Assembly: GCA_910577115.1 (NCBI GenBank)
Contig: CAJTMC010000037.1
Location: forward strand, 1 to 40,839
DNA: 40,839 bases
Source: an uncultured Lachnospiraceae bacterium
Lineage (GTDB): Bacteria > Bacillota > Clostridia > Lachnospirales > Lachnospiraceae
Direction: 5' to 3'
Shown: positions 31,373-39,908 of the stretch, piece by piece
Layout: the number at the start of each line of letters is the position of its first letter
Position numbering within the stretch: the stretch's first letter is position 1
Program-made: the position numbers and the translations under genes
The notes under the pieces: generated by a model
Database searches by the model: none
Told to the model about the DNA's origin: nothing
Seen by the model: only the letters and a program-made list of their open reading frames with translations

Positions 31373-33067
31373 ATGAAACAATTAAAGCAGCTATTACTGA
31401 TGATGCTTGCAGTAGTAATGATATGCGCAAATGCAGTTACTGTTTATGCCGATGAGGATGACAACGACAACGATTCTTCGTCAGAGAGCACGATTGACTA
31501 TGTTTCCGACGAGTGGAAGGAGCATATCAGGGGAAATCTGAATAAATATTATACGGATTTAAAGGCGCGTTACGATTTGACGGATGAAAAAATCAAGAAG
31601 ATGGACAGGATTTATAACAGCGCCATGACCTACATGAAAAACGCAGGCCTTACCATGTCGGAGCTTACAAGCTATGAGACAGAGGTAGAGGGTTATCTTT
31701 TGGAAATTGCAAAGGAGAACACCACCGGTACGGAGAAGTTTTTGATGCTCTCAAACGAAGTCCCGATTAGTGATGCGAAATACGGAGAGCAGACATTTGT
31801 CGTGCTATCGCTTATTAATCTTGGCAAAACGGATATCACAGACGTTGTGATTACGCCGACTGTTTCCAATGACAGGGCAAAGTGGCCGTTTGAGATCAAT
31901 CAGGCATATGACGCGCAGATGGTGCAAGTCATACAGGCGTCCGAAAATACGGTTGACGCGTTTAATAAGCGTATGGACATCGGCTGGTACTTTGATGTCA
32001 GAAAGGACGTAATGACAGGCTGCTACCCGCTCACGTTCCATGCAACCTATTATCAGAGCGGCTCCCTTGTCGAGACCGACATCGTTACATATATTAATGT
32101 CAAGGGTTCCAATCCGAGTGATACCTTGATTAAAGACGAGGATAAGCAGGACTCCAATCCGCGAATTATTGTTACAGGTTTCACAACCAATCCGGACACC
32201 ATTTATGCAGGCTCAACGTTTATGCTGACAGTCAGCGTAAAAAATACATCAGCGGATACAACAGTCAAGAATGTTCTGTTTAACCTTGAGGCAACCGTAG
32301 AGGGAAATGATACGACTGCGACTTATGCGGCATTTTTGCCGACGTCAGGTTCAAGCTCGGTATATACTGGCAGCATTGCCCCCGGAGCGACATATGATAT
32401 GAGTATTGAAATGGAGGCAAAATCAGACCTTGCGCAGAAACCGTATGTGCTTACCGTAAACATGAAATATGATACGGACGAACAGATTAACATTGCAGAT
32501 ACCGCGCATGTATCGGTTCCGATTAAGCAGGAGTCCAAGCTTGACACAAGCAGCGCGGAGATTATGCCGGAGTCAATCGCAGTAGGAGAACAGTCGAATG
32601 TCATGTTCGATGTATATAATACAGGAAAGACCACGCTTTACAATGTCAAAGTAAGCTATAAATCGGATACGGTTGATGAGGCGCTTACATATCTTGGAAA
32701 TATTGCCCCCGGTCAGACAGGAAGTGTTGATTCGATGGTGACAGGTATAGCGCCTGATATGGGGGAAGGCATCGTAAAGGCAGTGATCAGCTATGAAGAC
32801 GAGGCAGGAAACGAAACGCAGGTTGAAAAAGAGCTGAATTTGTACGTATATGAAATGACGTTTGATGATCCCGGAATGGATATGGGAGGTGAGGAAATTA
32901 TTGCCGGAGAAGAGGAGGGGCAAAAAGGGCTTCCGATTGTTGCAGTCGTTGTGGGAATTGTCGTTCTTGTGGCAGTGATTGTCGTTGTGGCAGTTGTGAT
33001 TTCCAAGAAGAGAAAGGCAAAAAAGCATAAGGAAGACATAGACTTGCTTGACGAGGATAATGAATAA
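31373..33067 (+). CDS. CARDB-like extracellular accessory protein of the ABC exporter, 564 aa
   Basis: ATG 31373 is used because AGGAGG (31361-31366) precedes it; an earlier in-frame ATG would include the ribosome site itself. A signal peptide at 1-26 (cut after VYA) is followed by a short acidic stretch (DEDDNDND), a helical region at about 40-115 and beta domains. These resemble CARDB/S-layer-type adhesion domains: VVLSLINLGKTDITDV, MLTVSVKNTSADTTVK and NVMFDVYNTGKTTLYN. A C-terminal membrane helix at about 519-541 and a basic/acidic tail complete it. In this gene order (ATPase, CARDB protein, FtsX permease) it may play the role that MacA-type adaptors play in Gram-negatives. Its stop overlaps the permease start by one base. 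Confidence 0.8.
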   Translation: MKQLKQLLLMMLAVVMICANAVTVYADEDDNDNDSSSESTIDYVSDEWKEHIRGNLNKYYTDLKARYDLTDEKIKKMDRIYNSAMTYMKNAGLTMSELTSYETEVEGYLLEIAKENTTGTEKFLMLSNEVPISDAKYGEQTFVVLSLINLGKTDITDVVITPTVSNDRAKWPFEINQAYDAQMVQVIQASENTVDAFNKRMDIGWYFDVRKDVMTGCYPLTFHATYYQSGSLVETDIVTYINVKGSNPSDTLIKDEDKQDSNPRIIVTGFTTNPDTIYAGSTFMLTVSVKNTSADTTVKNVLFNLEATVEGNDTTATYAAFLPTSGSSSVYTGSIAPGATYDMSIEMEAKSDLAQKPYVLTVNMKYDTDEQINIADTAHVSVPIKQESKLDTSSAEIMPESIAVGEQSNVMFDVYNTGKTTLYNVKVSYKSDTVDEALTYLGNIAPGQTGSVDSMVTGIAPDMGEGIVKAVISYEDEAGNETQVEKELNLYVYEMTFDDPGMDMGGEEIIAGEEEGQKGLPIVAVVVGIVVLVAVIVVVAVVISKKRKAKKHKEDIDLLDEDNE

Positions 33068-34440
33068 TGAAGATTTTTGACTTATTGCTGATGAGCATGT
33101 CCAATCTGTGGAAGAGGAAGCTTAGGACAATTCTTACGGTGCTCGGTGTGGTAATCGGTATTACGTCGATTGTTGTTATGGTGGCGCTCGGAAACGGGTT
33201 GAAACAGTCCATGCTTGATAATTATCAGAACTACAGTTCGATGACGCAGATACGGATTTATTCGGGAAGCTATTATGGTTATTCAAGCAATGACCAGAAT
33301 GAGGAGAAAAAACTGGATGATACGCTTGTCAATGAACTACTGGGAATGGAGCATGTGGAACAGGTGTATCCGCATCTTACGTTTAGCCTGATTGCCAAAG
33401 CCGGAAGATATATGAACTGGATTCGGCTGACAGGGATGTCGCAGGAGGAGATGCAGGGACTGAATTTGGATATAGCACAGGGCAGCCTTCCCGATTCACA
33501 GACAGAACTGAAGTTTTTTTACGGAAACAATGTGGTTATTGATTTTTATGACGAGAAGACAGGAAGCTCCCCTTATTGGGAAAAACAGGAGGCGCCCAAT
33601 ATTGATCTGATGAATGACGCGATATTTTTTATCTTTGATACGGATGCGTACTGGCAGTCCCAGGGAGGCGGGACGCCGGAAGGCGGAGCACCGGTAAAGG
33701 CACCGAAAAAATATATTATTGAGGCATCGGGAATCATGGAGGGAGAGCTTGGCGACTGGAAGAACTACAGTCAGGATACGATCTGTGATATTGACGCGCT
33801 CAAAGCACATTTAAAGCAGGTATTTAAGAAAAAGGCGATTCCCGGCCAGCCGACGCGCAAAAACGGAAAGCCGTATAATGAGCTTTTTTATTCCGAGGTT
33901 GTCATACAGGTTGATGATATGGAAAACGTTTTGGAGCTGACGCAGACGCTGCAGGATTTAGGATACAACGCGTCCAGCTCTGCGGAGTGGATTCAGCAGG
34001 AAATGGACAGCATGAATACAATACAGGCTGTTCTTGGCGCAATCGGTGCCGTAGCGATGATTGTTGCGGCAATCAGTATCACAAACACGATGATGATGTC
34101 AATCTATGAGCGGACGAAGGAGATTGGCGTCATGAAGGTGCTTGGGTGCGATATTCACAATATTCAGGCGCTTTTCCTGATGGAGGCGGGCTTTATCGGC
34201 TTTATCGGTGGTGTTGTCGGTGTCGGTTTCAGTTATCTTTTAAGTTTTGCTATTAATTCGCTTGTCGCTTCAAGCGAAGTGGTGGCAAATATGGACGTGG
34301 TGGGAGCAATCTGCCGTATCCCGTTATGGCTTAGTCCGCTTGCAGTTGTTTTTGCCATTGTGATTGGCATGGTCGCAGGCTTTATTCCGTCTCTTCGAGC
34401 GATGCGGTTAAGCCCGCTTGCAGCAATTCGAAACGAGTGA
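33067..34440 (+). CDS. FtsX/MacB-type ABC transporter permease, 457 aa
   Basis: One membrane helix at about 20-42 (LRTILTVLGVVIGITSIVVMVALGN, quoted in part) is followed by a large extracellular MacB-like domain (about 50-310). Three C-terminal helices include the FtsX block SIYERTKEIGVMKVLGC and the terminal LRAMRLSPLAAIRNE. This four-helix layout with a large first loop is that of MacB/LolC-type permeases. The start codon overlaps the preceding stop (TAATG), so it is translationally coupled. It forms a complete exporter with the ATPase and CARDB protein. A 32-bp palindrome lies 43 bases downstream of its stop. Confidence 0.9.
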   Translation: MKIFDLLLMSMSNLWKRKLRTILTVLGVVIGITSIVVMVALGNGLKQSMLDNYQNYSSMTQIRIYSGSYYGYSSNDQNEEKKLDDTLVNELLGMEHVEQVYPHLTFSLIAKAGRYMNWIRLTGMSQEEMQGLNLDIAQGSLPDSQTELKFFYGNNVVIDFYDEKTGSSPYWEKQEAPNIDLMNDAIFFIFDTDAYWQSQGGGTPEGGAPVKAPKKYIIEASGIMEGELGDWKNYSQDTICDIDALKAHLKQVFKKKAIPGQPTRKNGKPYNELFYSEVVIQVDDMENVLELTQTLQDLGYNASSSAEWIQQEMDSMNTIQAVLGAIGAVAMIVAAISITNTMMMSIYERTKEIGVMKVLGCDIHNIQALFLMEAGFIGFIGGVVGVGFSYLLSFAINSLVASSEVVANMDVVGAICRIPLWLSPLAVVFAIVIGMVAGFIPSLRAMRLSPLAAIRNE

Positions 34441-34482
34441 ACCTTTGTGTTTTATTCCGCATACATTAATACATCAATGATG

Positions 34483-34514
34483 ATGACAAACATCGTCATG
34501 ACGATGTTTGTCAT
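34483..34514. repeat. 32-bp perfect palindrome between the permease and protease genes
   Basis: ATGACAAACATCGTCA (34483-34498) is followed directly by its exact reverse complement (34499-34514). As RNA it would form a 13-bp stem with a 6-base loop. No T-run follows on either strand, so it is not a standard terminator. Likely roles are an operator, an mRNA-stabilising structure or a Rho-type end. Confidence 0.8.
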
Positions 34515-34538
34515 GGAAAAAGTGTGGGGAATAAGGCA

Positions 34539-35489
34539 ATGGACAGAATACGAAGAATGCTCGGCTGCGATTCATATGATGCTTCAAAATATACAGGGAG
34601 GGGAGTGTATGTCGCTGTGCTTGACAGCGGTGTCGCTCCCCACCCTGATCTTCGGGGGCACATTTTGGAGTTTCGTGATTTTACGGGCGAACGGCGGGCG
34701 AGAATACAGCAGCGGGGAATGTATGACGACAACGGACATGGAACACATGTTTGTGGTATTCTCGCAGGAAATGGAGCAGCATCGAGAGGACGATACAGGG
34801 GAATTGCACCGGAATGTCAGCTTTTGTGTGGGAAAGTGCTGGACAGAAAAGGTGGCGGCAATCTGAAAAATCTGATTCGGGGGCTGGAGTGGGTTCTTGA
34901 GCTGAAAAAAAGATATATGGTTAAAGTACTGAACATCTCGATTGAAATGGAGTCTGACGAGAGCATTGACAAGAACGAGTGGGCGTCGTTAAGGAAATAT
35001 ATGGAAAACATATGGCTGGCCGGTATTGTAATCGTGGCGGCGGCAGGCAACAGGGGACCCAATCTGATGACGCTTTCACCGATTGGCGAGTGTGCAAGCT
35101 GCATCTGTGTCGGCTGTCATGATGGTGATTACAAGGGAAAGGGCAGCCGGCTTTGCAACGAATACTCCAGCCGCGGGCCGGGAAGGGATTTGAACAACCT
35201 GATTTCAAATCCGTTAAAAAAACCGGATATCGTGGCGCCGGGAACGGATATTGTTTCCTGCAACAACAAATATACCCTTTCGCCTTACATAGCAAAAAGC
35301 GGTACCTCCATGTCCGCGCCAATCGTGAGCGGCGCATGTGCCCTGTGCCTGCAGAAATATCCGTATCTGAATAATCAGGATTTAAGACGGATGCTCTTAA
35401 ATTCTGCGCAGGATCTTGGCGAAAGCTGGAGCAAGCAGGGGGCAGGAATGCTGCAGATCGGGCAGCTGCTGGCGCGTAAGGTTGTGTAA
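34539..35489 (+). CDS. Subtilisin-family (S8) serine protease without export signal, 316 aa
   Basis: The catalytic triad is complete: Asp29 (AVLDSGVAPHPDL), His67 (NGHGTHVCGILAG) and Ser257 (GTSMSAPIVSG), with oxyanion Asn171 (AAAGNRGP). The protein starts almost directly with the catalytic domain. It has no signal peptide and no propeptide, like intracellular subtilisins. ATG 34539 (after AAGG) and GTG 34524 are both possible starts. It contains many cysteines (LLCGKV, CASCICVGC, CALCLQ), unusual for a secreted S8 enzyme and consistent with the reducing cytoplasm. It follows the ABC exporter by about 100 bases, across a palindrome. A processing role for exported proteins is possible, but the absence of a signal argues for cytoplasmic action. 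Confidence 0.88.
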   Translation: MDRIRRMLGCDSYDASKYTGRGVYVAVLDSGVAPHPDLRGHILEFRDFTGERRARIQQRGMYDDNGHGTHVCGILAGNGAASRGRYRGIAPECQLLCGKVLDRKGGGNLKNLIRGLEWVLELKKRYMVKVLNISIEMESDESIDKNEWASLRKYMENIWLAGIVIVAAAGNRGPNLMTLSPIGECASCICVGCHDGDYKGKGSRLCNEYSSRGPGRDLNNLISNPLKKPDIVAPGTDIVSCNNKYTLSPYIAKSGTSMSAPIVSGACALCLQKYPYLNNQDLRRMLLNSAQDLGESWSKQGAGMLQIGQLLARKVV

Positions 35490-35597
35490 GAAGTCTGCTG
35501 CGGTCGTTAGCCTGCGCAGCTTTGCGCATATTCAAATGACTTTGAGTGAAATTTTGAAAATGTTGAATAATAGGAACAGAAATAGAGATATGGAAAG

Positions 35598-35628
35598 GCG
35601 ATACGATTCATAAATGGTATCGCTTTTT
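35598..35628 (+). terminator. Rho-independent terminator between the protease and HAD genes
   Basis: GCGATAC (35598-35604) pairs with GTATCGC (35617-35623), with a 12-base loop, followed by TTTTT. It lies about 110 bases past the protease stop codon. A TATAAT at 35655-35660 just downstream may belong to the promoter of the HAD gene, although no clear -35 box was seen. Confidence 0.75.
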
Positions 35629-35700
35629 GTATAGATTTGTTTTAGGGATTGTATTATAATGAGGAAGGAAGAAATTGGATACGACAGAGGAAGGAAATTT

Positions 35701-36357
35701 ATGAAAATAAAAACAGTTATTTTTGACCTTGACGGAACACTTTTAGATACTTTGGAAGATTTGACTGATGCAGTCAATCATGCGCTTTCGATATTCCATA
35801 TGCCGACACGGGATATCTGTGAAATACAGCGGTTTGTGGGAAACGGGATACGCAGGCTGCTGATGCGGGCAGTGCCGGACGGAGAACAGAATCCCGAATT
35901 TGAGGCAGTGTTTGCAGAGTTTCGCAGGTACTATGACCTGCATTGTAATGACAAAACAAAGCCATATGAGGGAATTATGGAGCTGGTTGACGCGCTGGGA
36001 AGGGAACATATTCAGACGGCAATTGTCTCAAACAAGGTTGACTCGGCAGTGCAGACATTAAATAAACGGTATTTTCCGCAGATTGCAGTGGCAGTGGGAG
36101 ACCGTGAAGGAATGCAGAGGAAGCCGGCGCCGGACAGCGTGTTTCTGGCAATGTCCGCATATCATGCAAAACGGGAAGAAACCGTGTATGTCGGCGACTC
36201 GGAGGTCGATATCGAGACGGCAAAAAATGCGGGAATAAAATGTGTAAGCGTGCTTTGGGGTTTTCGGGACAGGGAACAGTTGATCGCAAGCGGCGCCCAA
36301 ATTTTCATCGAAGAGCCGCTTGCGCTTTTGGAGTTAATCAAAAATGAAGCTATATGA
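35701..36357 (+). CDS. HAD-family phosphatase, phosphoglycolate phosphatase-like
   Basis: The 218-residue protein belongs to haloacid dehalogenase subfamily IA. Motif I is VIFDLDGTLLDT (Asp9, Asp11), motif II is the Ser in AIVSNK, motif III is around RKPAPDS, and motif IV is YVGDSEVDIETAKNAG. A four-helix cap lies between motifs I and II. ATG 35701 follows GGAAGGAA and begins right before motif I; an in-frame ATG at 35659 would add a non-family extension. The closest named type is Gph (phosphoglycolate phosphatase) or PpaX, but substrate cannot be told from sequence. It overlaps the MATE gene by 14 bases and is probably co-transcribed. Confidence 0.85.
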   Translation: MKIKTVIFDLDGTLLDTLEDLTDAVNHALSIFHMPTRDICEIQRFVGNGIRRLLMRAVPDGEQNPEFEAVFAEFRRYYDLHCNDKTKPYEGIMELVDALGREHIQTAIVSNKVDSAVQTLNKRYFPQIAVAVGDREGMQRKPAPDSVFLAMSAYHAKREETVYVGDSEVDIETAKNAGIKCVSVLWGFRDREQLIASGAQIFIEEPLALLELIKNEAI

Positions 36358-37720
36358 TAAAAAACAGATTGACTGGAACAATCTTTTATTTGACAACAGG
36401 GCGCTTTTTTTGCTTTTGCTCCCAATCATCATTGAACAGCTTTTAAACTCCCTAATGGGAATGGTTGACACGATGATGGTATCCACTGTGGGAAGCGAGG
36501 CAATTTCGGCAGTATCCCTTGTTGATTCTGTTAACAACTTGGTCATACAGATTTTTTCGGCAATGGCGTCCGGAGCGGCTATTATATGCTCGCAGTACAT
36601 TGGCAGTGGAAACGAGCAGGAGAGCAATAAGGCTGCAAGGCAGGTGGCGCTCACGGTGCTTGTGATTGCGCTGGCGATTATGGGCTTTTGTATTTTGGGC
36701 GGAGAGCGGCTTTTACGGTTTATTTTTGGCACCGTGGAAGAGCCTGTCATGGATAACGCAATTATCTATTTCGTGATTACGGTGATTTCTTATCCGTTTC
36801 TCGCTTTATTCAGTGCAGGAGCGGCTTTTTACAGGGCGTCCGGCAATGCAAGGTTTCCGATGAAGGTGTCTGTCGCTTCAAATATTTTAAATATTACAGG
36901 AAATGCGGTATTTATCTATGTATTTCGGTGGGGAGCGGCAGGTGCTGCGCTCGCGACGCTTTTGTCGAGGGTATTTTGTACGACTGTGATTTTTTATTGT
37001 TTAAGAAAGCCGGGACAGGTTATTGTTGTGCGGGATTATTTGAAAATCCGTCCGGATATGCCTTTGATTGTGAAAATTATGGCTATCGGTATTCCGTCGG
37101 GAATTGAAAACGGTATGTTTCAATTTGGAAAGCTTGCGATTCAGTCTACCGTTTCTACAATGGGAACCATTGCGATTGCGGCGCAGGCAATGACAAATAT
37201 TCTTGAGAGTGTTAACGGCGTAGTCGGAATGGGCGTGGGAATCGGACTGATGACCGTCGCAGGTCAGTGCATCGGCGCAGGAAGAACAGAGGAAACAAAA
37301 TATTATATTGTAAAACTGACTAAAATTGCGTGGGCAGGCATTCTTGTTTCCTGCCTTTTGGTGTTTGCAATCACAAAGCCTGTAACGTGGCTTGCTGGTA
37401 TGGAGCCGGAATCGGCGAAAATGTGTTTTGAGATGGTTACGGCAATCACGATTGCAAAGCCTTTGTTTTGGGCAGGTTCTTTTGTGATTGCGTATGGACT
37501 TCGGGCAGCAGGTGACGTCAAATTTTCGATGATGGTTTCCGTTATAACGATGTGGGGGTGCCGCGTGGCGCTTTGCATTTTTCTGGTCAGGGTATTTCAC
37601 TTTGGCCCGATGGCAGTGTGGATTGGAATGTTTGCCGACTGGGGAATACGGTCTGTCATTTTCGTGCGCCGTTTTATGGGCGGCAAGTGGCTTCGCCCGA
37701 ATTTGCTGGCGGATAAATAA
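36344..37720 (+). CDS. MATE-family multidrug/sodium antiporter, 458 aa
   Basis: The integral membrane protein has about twelve predicted helices and the length usual for MATE transporters. The start segment FLLLLPIIIEQLLNSLMGMVDTMMV, quoted only as LPIIIEQLLNSLMGMVDTMM, is typical for the family. The two halves show the internal pseudo-repeat; the second half begins near MPLIVKIMAIGIPSGIENG. It probably exports cationic compounds in exchange for Na+ or H+. The start codon lies 14 bases inside the HAD gene. A GC-rich hairpin follows the stop at once. Confidence 0.9.
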   Translation: MKLYDKKQIDWNNLLFDNRALFLLLLPIIIEQLLNSLMGMVDTMMVSTVGSEAISAVSLVDSVNNLVIQIFSAMASGAAIICSQYIGSGNEQESNKAARQVALTVLVIALAIMGFCILGGERLLRFIFGTVEEPVMDNAIIYFVITVISYPFLALFSAGAAFYRASGNARFPMKVSVASNILNITGNAVFIYVFRWGAAGAALATLLSRVFCTTVIFYCLRKPGQVIVVRDYLKIRPDMPLIVKIMAIGIPSGIENGMFQFGKLAIQSTVSTMGTIAIAAQAMTNILESVNGVVGMGVGIGLMTVAGQCIGAGRTEETKYYIVKLTKIAWAGILVSCLLVFAITKPVTWLAGMEPESAKMCFEMVTAITIAKPLFWAGSFVIAYGLRAAGDVKFSMMVSVITMWGCRVALCIFLVRVFHFGPMAVWIGMFADWGIRSVIFVRRFMGGKWLRPNLLADK

Positions 37721-37752
37721 ACGGCCGGCCATAAGGGGGAAAAACGGCCGGC
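37712..37752. terminator. Bidirectional GC-rich hairpin between the MATE and lipoprotein genes
   Basis: GCCGGCC (37724-37730) pairs with GGCCGGC (37746-37752). On the minus strand the stem is followed by TTTATTTATCC, so it best serves as the terminator of the lipoprotein gene. It also ends the MATE transcript two bases after its stop codon. CGGCCGGC occurs twice in direct order as well. Confidence 0.65.
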
Positions 37753-37777
37753 AGTTGTGGTATATATCGGATTGATC

Positions 37778-38416
37778 TTATAAGCGTCCCTGATATTCCA
37801 CGCTTGTTATCGTATTTTGCGTTGCATCAAAGTTTATGGTAATGGAATAGGCAGAATCCTCGCCCTTGATTTTCATATATTTAATACCGTCCTGATCAAA
37901 GGCAGCTTCGGGTTTACAGACCTCTTTGACTTCCTCAAATGTGCTGTCCCATGTGATGCCTGACGGGAGGATTAAGGTTGTGCCGTTTGACTTGGAAAAT
38001 GTGATTTTATAAATCCTTGCATTTTCAAGCGAAATTTCCGAAGCACTTTTGTTGATAGGCTGCACGGAACATGAGGTTGCGGCATATCCGTCTGTCGCCT
38101 TTTTCCGCATGGAAACAGCAGGCGCTACGAGAGTGTCTGCCTCAATTGTTTTTAGGCTGGATTTTGTGGAACTGTCAAATGCCCAGCCGTTGTCTGTCAT
38201 ATCGCTGACATACATGGGAAACTGATAAATAACGCCGTCAACGGAAAAGCTTAAGCTGCTGATTTTATCGCCCAAAGCGTCTTGCGCTGCGGAGAGCTGT
38301 TCTTGTGTGGGAATGCCGCCGTTAGAAGGAGTGCTGCCGCCACACGCCGTAACGGCAACAGCGACAGCAGTGATACATGCGAGAACAGATAAGTGCCTTA
38401 ATAAATTTTTTTTCAT
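37778..38416 (-). CDS. Lipoprotein of unknown function, 212 aa
   Basis: The frame is open further upstream, but ATG 38416 is chosen. AGGAGG lies five bases before it and the product then begins with a lipoprotein signal: MKKNLLRHLS, a hydrophobic core and the lipobox AVTAC with lipidated Cys25, then GGSTPSNGG. The mature part is mainly beta with a repeated pattern (LSFSVDGVIYQFPMYVSDM, GITWDSTFEEVKEVCKPEA, KYMKIKGEDSAYSITINF). This suggests an extracellular ligand-binding or adhesive domain common in Lachnospiraceae lipoproteins. No function is known to me. It is divergent from the CoA-transferase gene, with 112 bases between the starts. Confidence 0.8.
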   Translation of the reverse strand: MKKNLLRHLSVLACITAVAVAVTACGGSTPSNGGIPTQEQLSAAQDALGDKISSLSFSVDGVIYQFPMYVSDMTDNGWAFDSSTKSSLKTIEADTLVAPAVSMRKKATDGYAATSCSVQPINKSASEISLENARIYKITFSKSNGTTLILPSGITWDSTFEEVKEVCKPEAAFDQDGIKYMKIKGEDSAYSITINFDATQNTITSVEYQGRL

Positions 38417-38453
38417 TTGAGCCTCCTGTGAAATAATGTTTGTTCTATTCCAC

Positions 38454-38482
38454 AGTATAGCACAGATGATATTGTACGGCAA
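38454..38482 (-). promoter_or_regulatory. Promoter of the lipoprotein gene
   Basis: Minus strand: TTGCCG (complement of 38477-38482), a 17-base spacer and TATACT (complement of 38454-38459), 38 bases before the start codon. Confidence 0.7.
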
Positions 38483-38528
38483 GGATAAAAATAAAGAAAA
38501 GTTTAGAGAAATAAAATCGGAGGAGCAT

Positions 38529-39875
38529 ATGTTAAAAGATTTTGTATCGGAATATAAAGAAAAGCTTACGAGTCCTGAGGAGGCAGTAAAGGTCATTAAA
38601 AGCGGCGACTGGATTGATTATACCAGCTGCGTCGGCATGCCGGTTCTTTTAGACAGGGCGCTTGCGAAAAGAAGGGACGAGCTTTTTGACGTAAAAATCA
38701 GGGGAAATCTGATTTCCGGACCCATCGCGGTGGCGGAGTGTGATGAAAGTCAGGAGCATTTCACCTATCACAGCTGGCACTGCTCGTCGTATGAAAGAAA
38801 GCTCTGTGATAAGGGCTTATGCTATTATATTCCGATGGTGTTTCACAATAATGCGGCATATTATGAGCATTTTTTGAAGGTGAATGTAGTCATGGTGAGC
38901 GTGTCGCCAATGGATAAGCACGGGTATTTTAATTTTTCGGCAAATACCGGTGTGGCGGCGCCGATTACGCGCATGGCAGATATTGTCATTGTGGAGGTCA
39001 ACGAAAATTTGCCAAAAATTCATGGCGGATATGACGAATGCATTCATATTTCAGACGTGGATTATATTGTGGAAGGAGAGCATGAGCCGTTTATGGTGGA
39101 AGCGCCTCCCGCGGTCACGGAAATTGACAGAAAAATCGCCGCAAATATTCTGCCGCATATTGTGGACGGTGCAACCCTGCAGCTTGGAATCGGCAGTATG
39201 CCAAACGCGCTGGGAGAACTGCTTGCAGAGTCGGACTTAAAGGATTTGGGAATGCATACGGAGCTGTGTTCGGACGCGTATTTGAGCTTGTATAAGGCAG
39301 GAAAGTTGACAAACAGGAGAAAGAGCATTGATAAGGGAAAGGGTGTTTTTGGCTGTGCGGTCGGTTCGTCGGAATTGTATGAATGGCTTGACGACAACCA
39401 CGGAATTGCGGCTTATCCGTTAGAGTATGTCAACAGGCCAAGCGTGATTGCGCAGATTGACAATATGGTATCCATAAACAGTTGTGTATCAGTGGATTTG
39501 TATGGACAGGTTGCAGCGGAGAGTTCCGGTTCGCGCCAGATTAGCGGAACGGGCGGACAGCTCGACTTTCTGATTGGCGCGTCCGCATCAAGAGGAGGCA
39601 AGGCATTCATCTGCATGAGCTCTGTTTATAAGGATAAAAAGGGAATTTATCATTCACGCATCCGCCCACAGTTTGATGGGGACATTATCACCTCACCGAG
39701 AAGTCAGGTGTACTTTCTGGCAACAGAATACGGCGCAATTAATTTGGAAGGACGCTCCACATGGGAACGGGCAGAAGCGTTGATTTCCATAGCCCATCCG
39801 AATTTTCGGGAGGAACTGATTCAGGAGGCGCAAAAACGTAAAATCTGGCGGCAGAGTAATAAAGTAAAGCTTTAG
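38529..39875 (+). CDS. Acetyl-CoA hydrolase/transferase family protein, butyryl-CoA:acetate CoA-transferase-like
   Basis: The 448-residue cytosolic enzyme moves CoA between an acyl-CoA and a carboxylate. ATG 38529 follows GGAGGAG; the upstream open frame is in the intergenic region. Conserved features are SGDWIDY near the start, SPMDKHGYFNF, HISDVDYIVEG, LQLGIGSMPNALG, the probable catalytic Glu245 in GMHTELCSDA, the motif GTGGQLDF (340-347) and the C-terminal STWERAEALISIAHPNFREE. The whole protein resembles the butyryl-CoA:acetate CoA-transferase of gut butyrate producers, although several positions differ from the form I recall from Roseburia. A propionyl-CoA or 4-hydroxybutyrate CoA-transferase is an alternative. 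It is the only gene in its unit. Confidence 0.85.
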   Translation: MLKDFVSEYKEKLTSPEEAVKVIKSGDWIDYTSCVGMPVLLDRALAKRRDELFDVKIRGNLISGPIAVAECDESQEHFTYHSWHCSSYERKLCDKGLCYYIPMVFHNNAAYYEHFLKVNVVMVSVSPMDKHGYFNFSANTGVAAPITRMADIVIVEVNENLPKIHGGYDECIHISDVDYIVEGEHEPFMVEAPPAVTEIDRKIAANILPHIVDGATLQLGIGSMPNALGELLAESDLKDLGMHTELCSDAYLSLYKAGKLTNRRKSIDKGKGVFGCAVGSSELYEWLDDNHGIAAYPLEYVNRPSVIAQIDNMVSINSCVSVDLYGQVAAESSGSRQISGTGGQLDFLIGASASRGGKAFICMSSVYKDKKGIYHSRIRPQFDGDIITSPRSQVYFLATEYGAINLEGRSTWERAEALISIAHPNFREELIQEAQKRKIWRQSNKVKL

Positions 39876-39908
39876 AATGAAATGTGAAAATAGCCGGCTT
39901 AGTATCAT

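Noticed and set aside
34447..34866. Plus-strand frame of 139 codons before and across the protease start
   Set aside because: The overlapping frame encodes the subtilisin Asp and His motifs; this one has no domain and begins inside the intergenic region.
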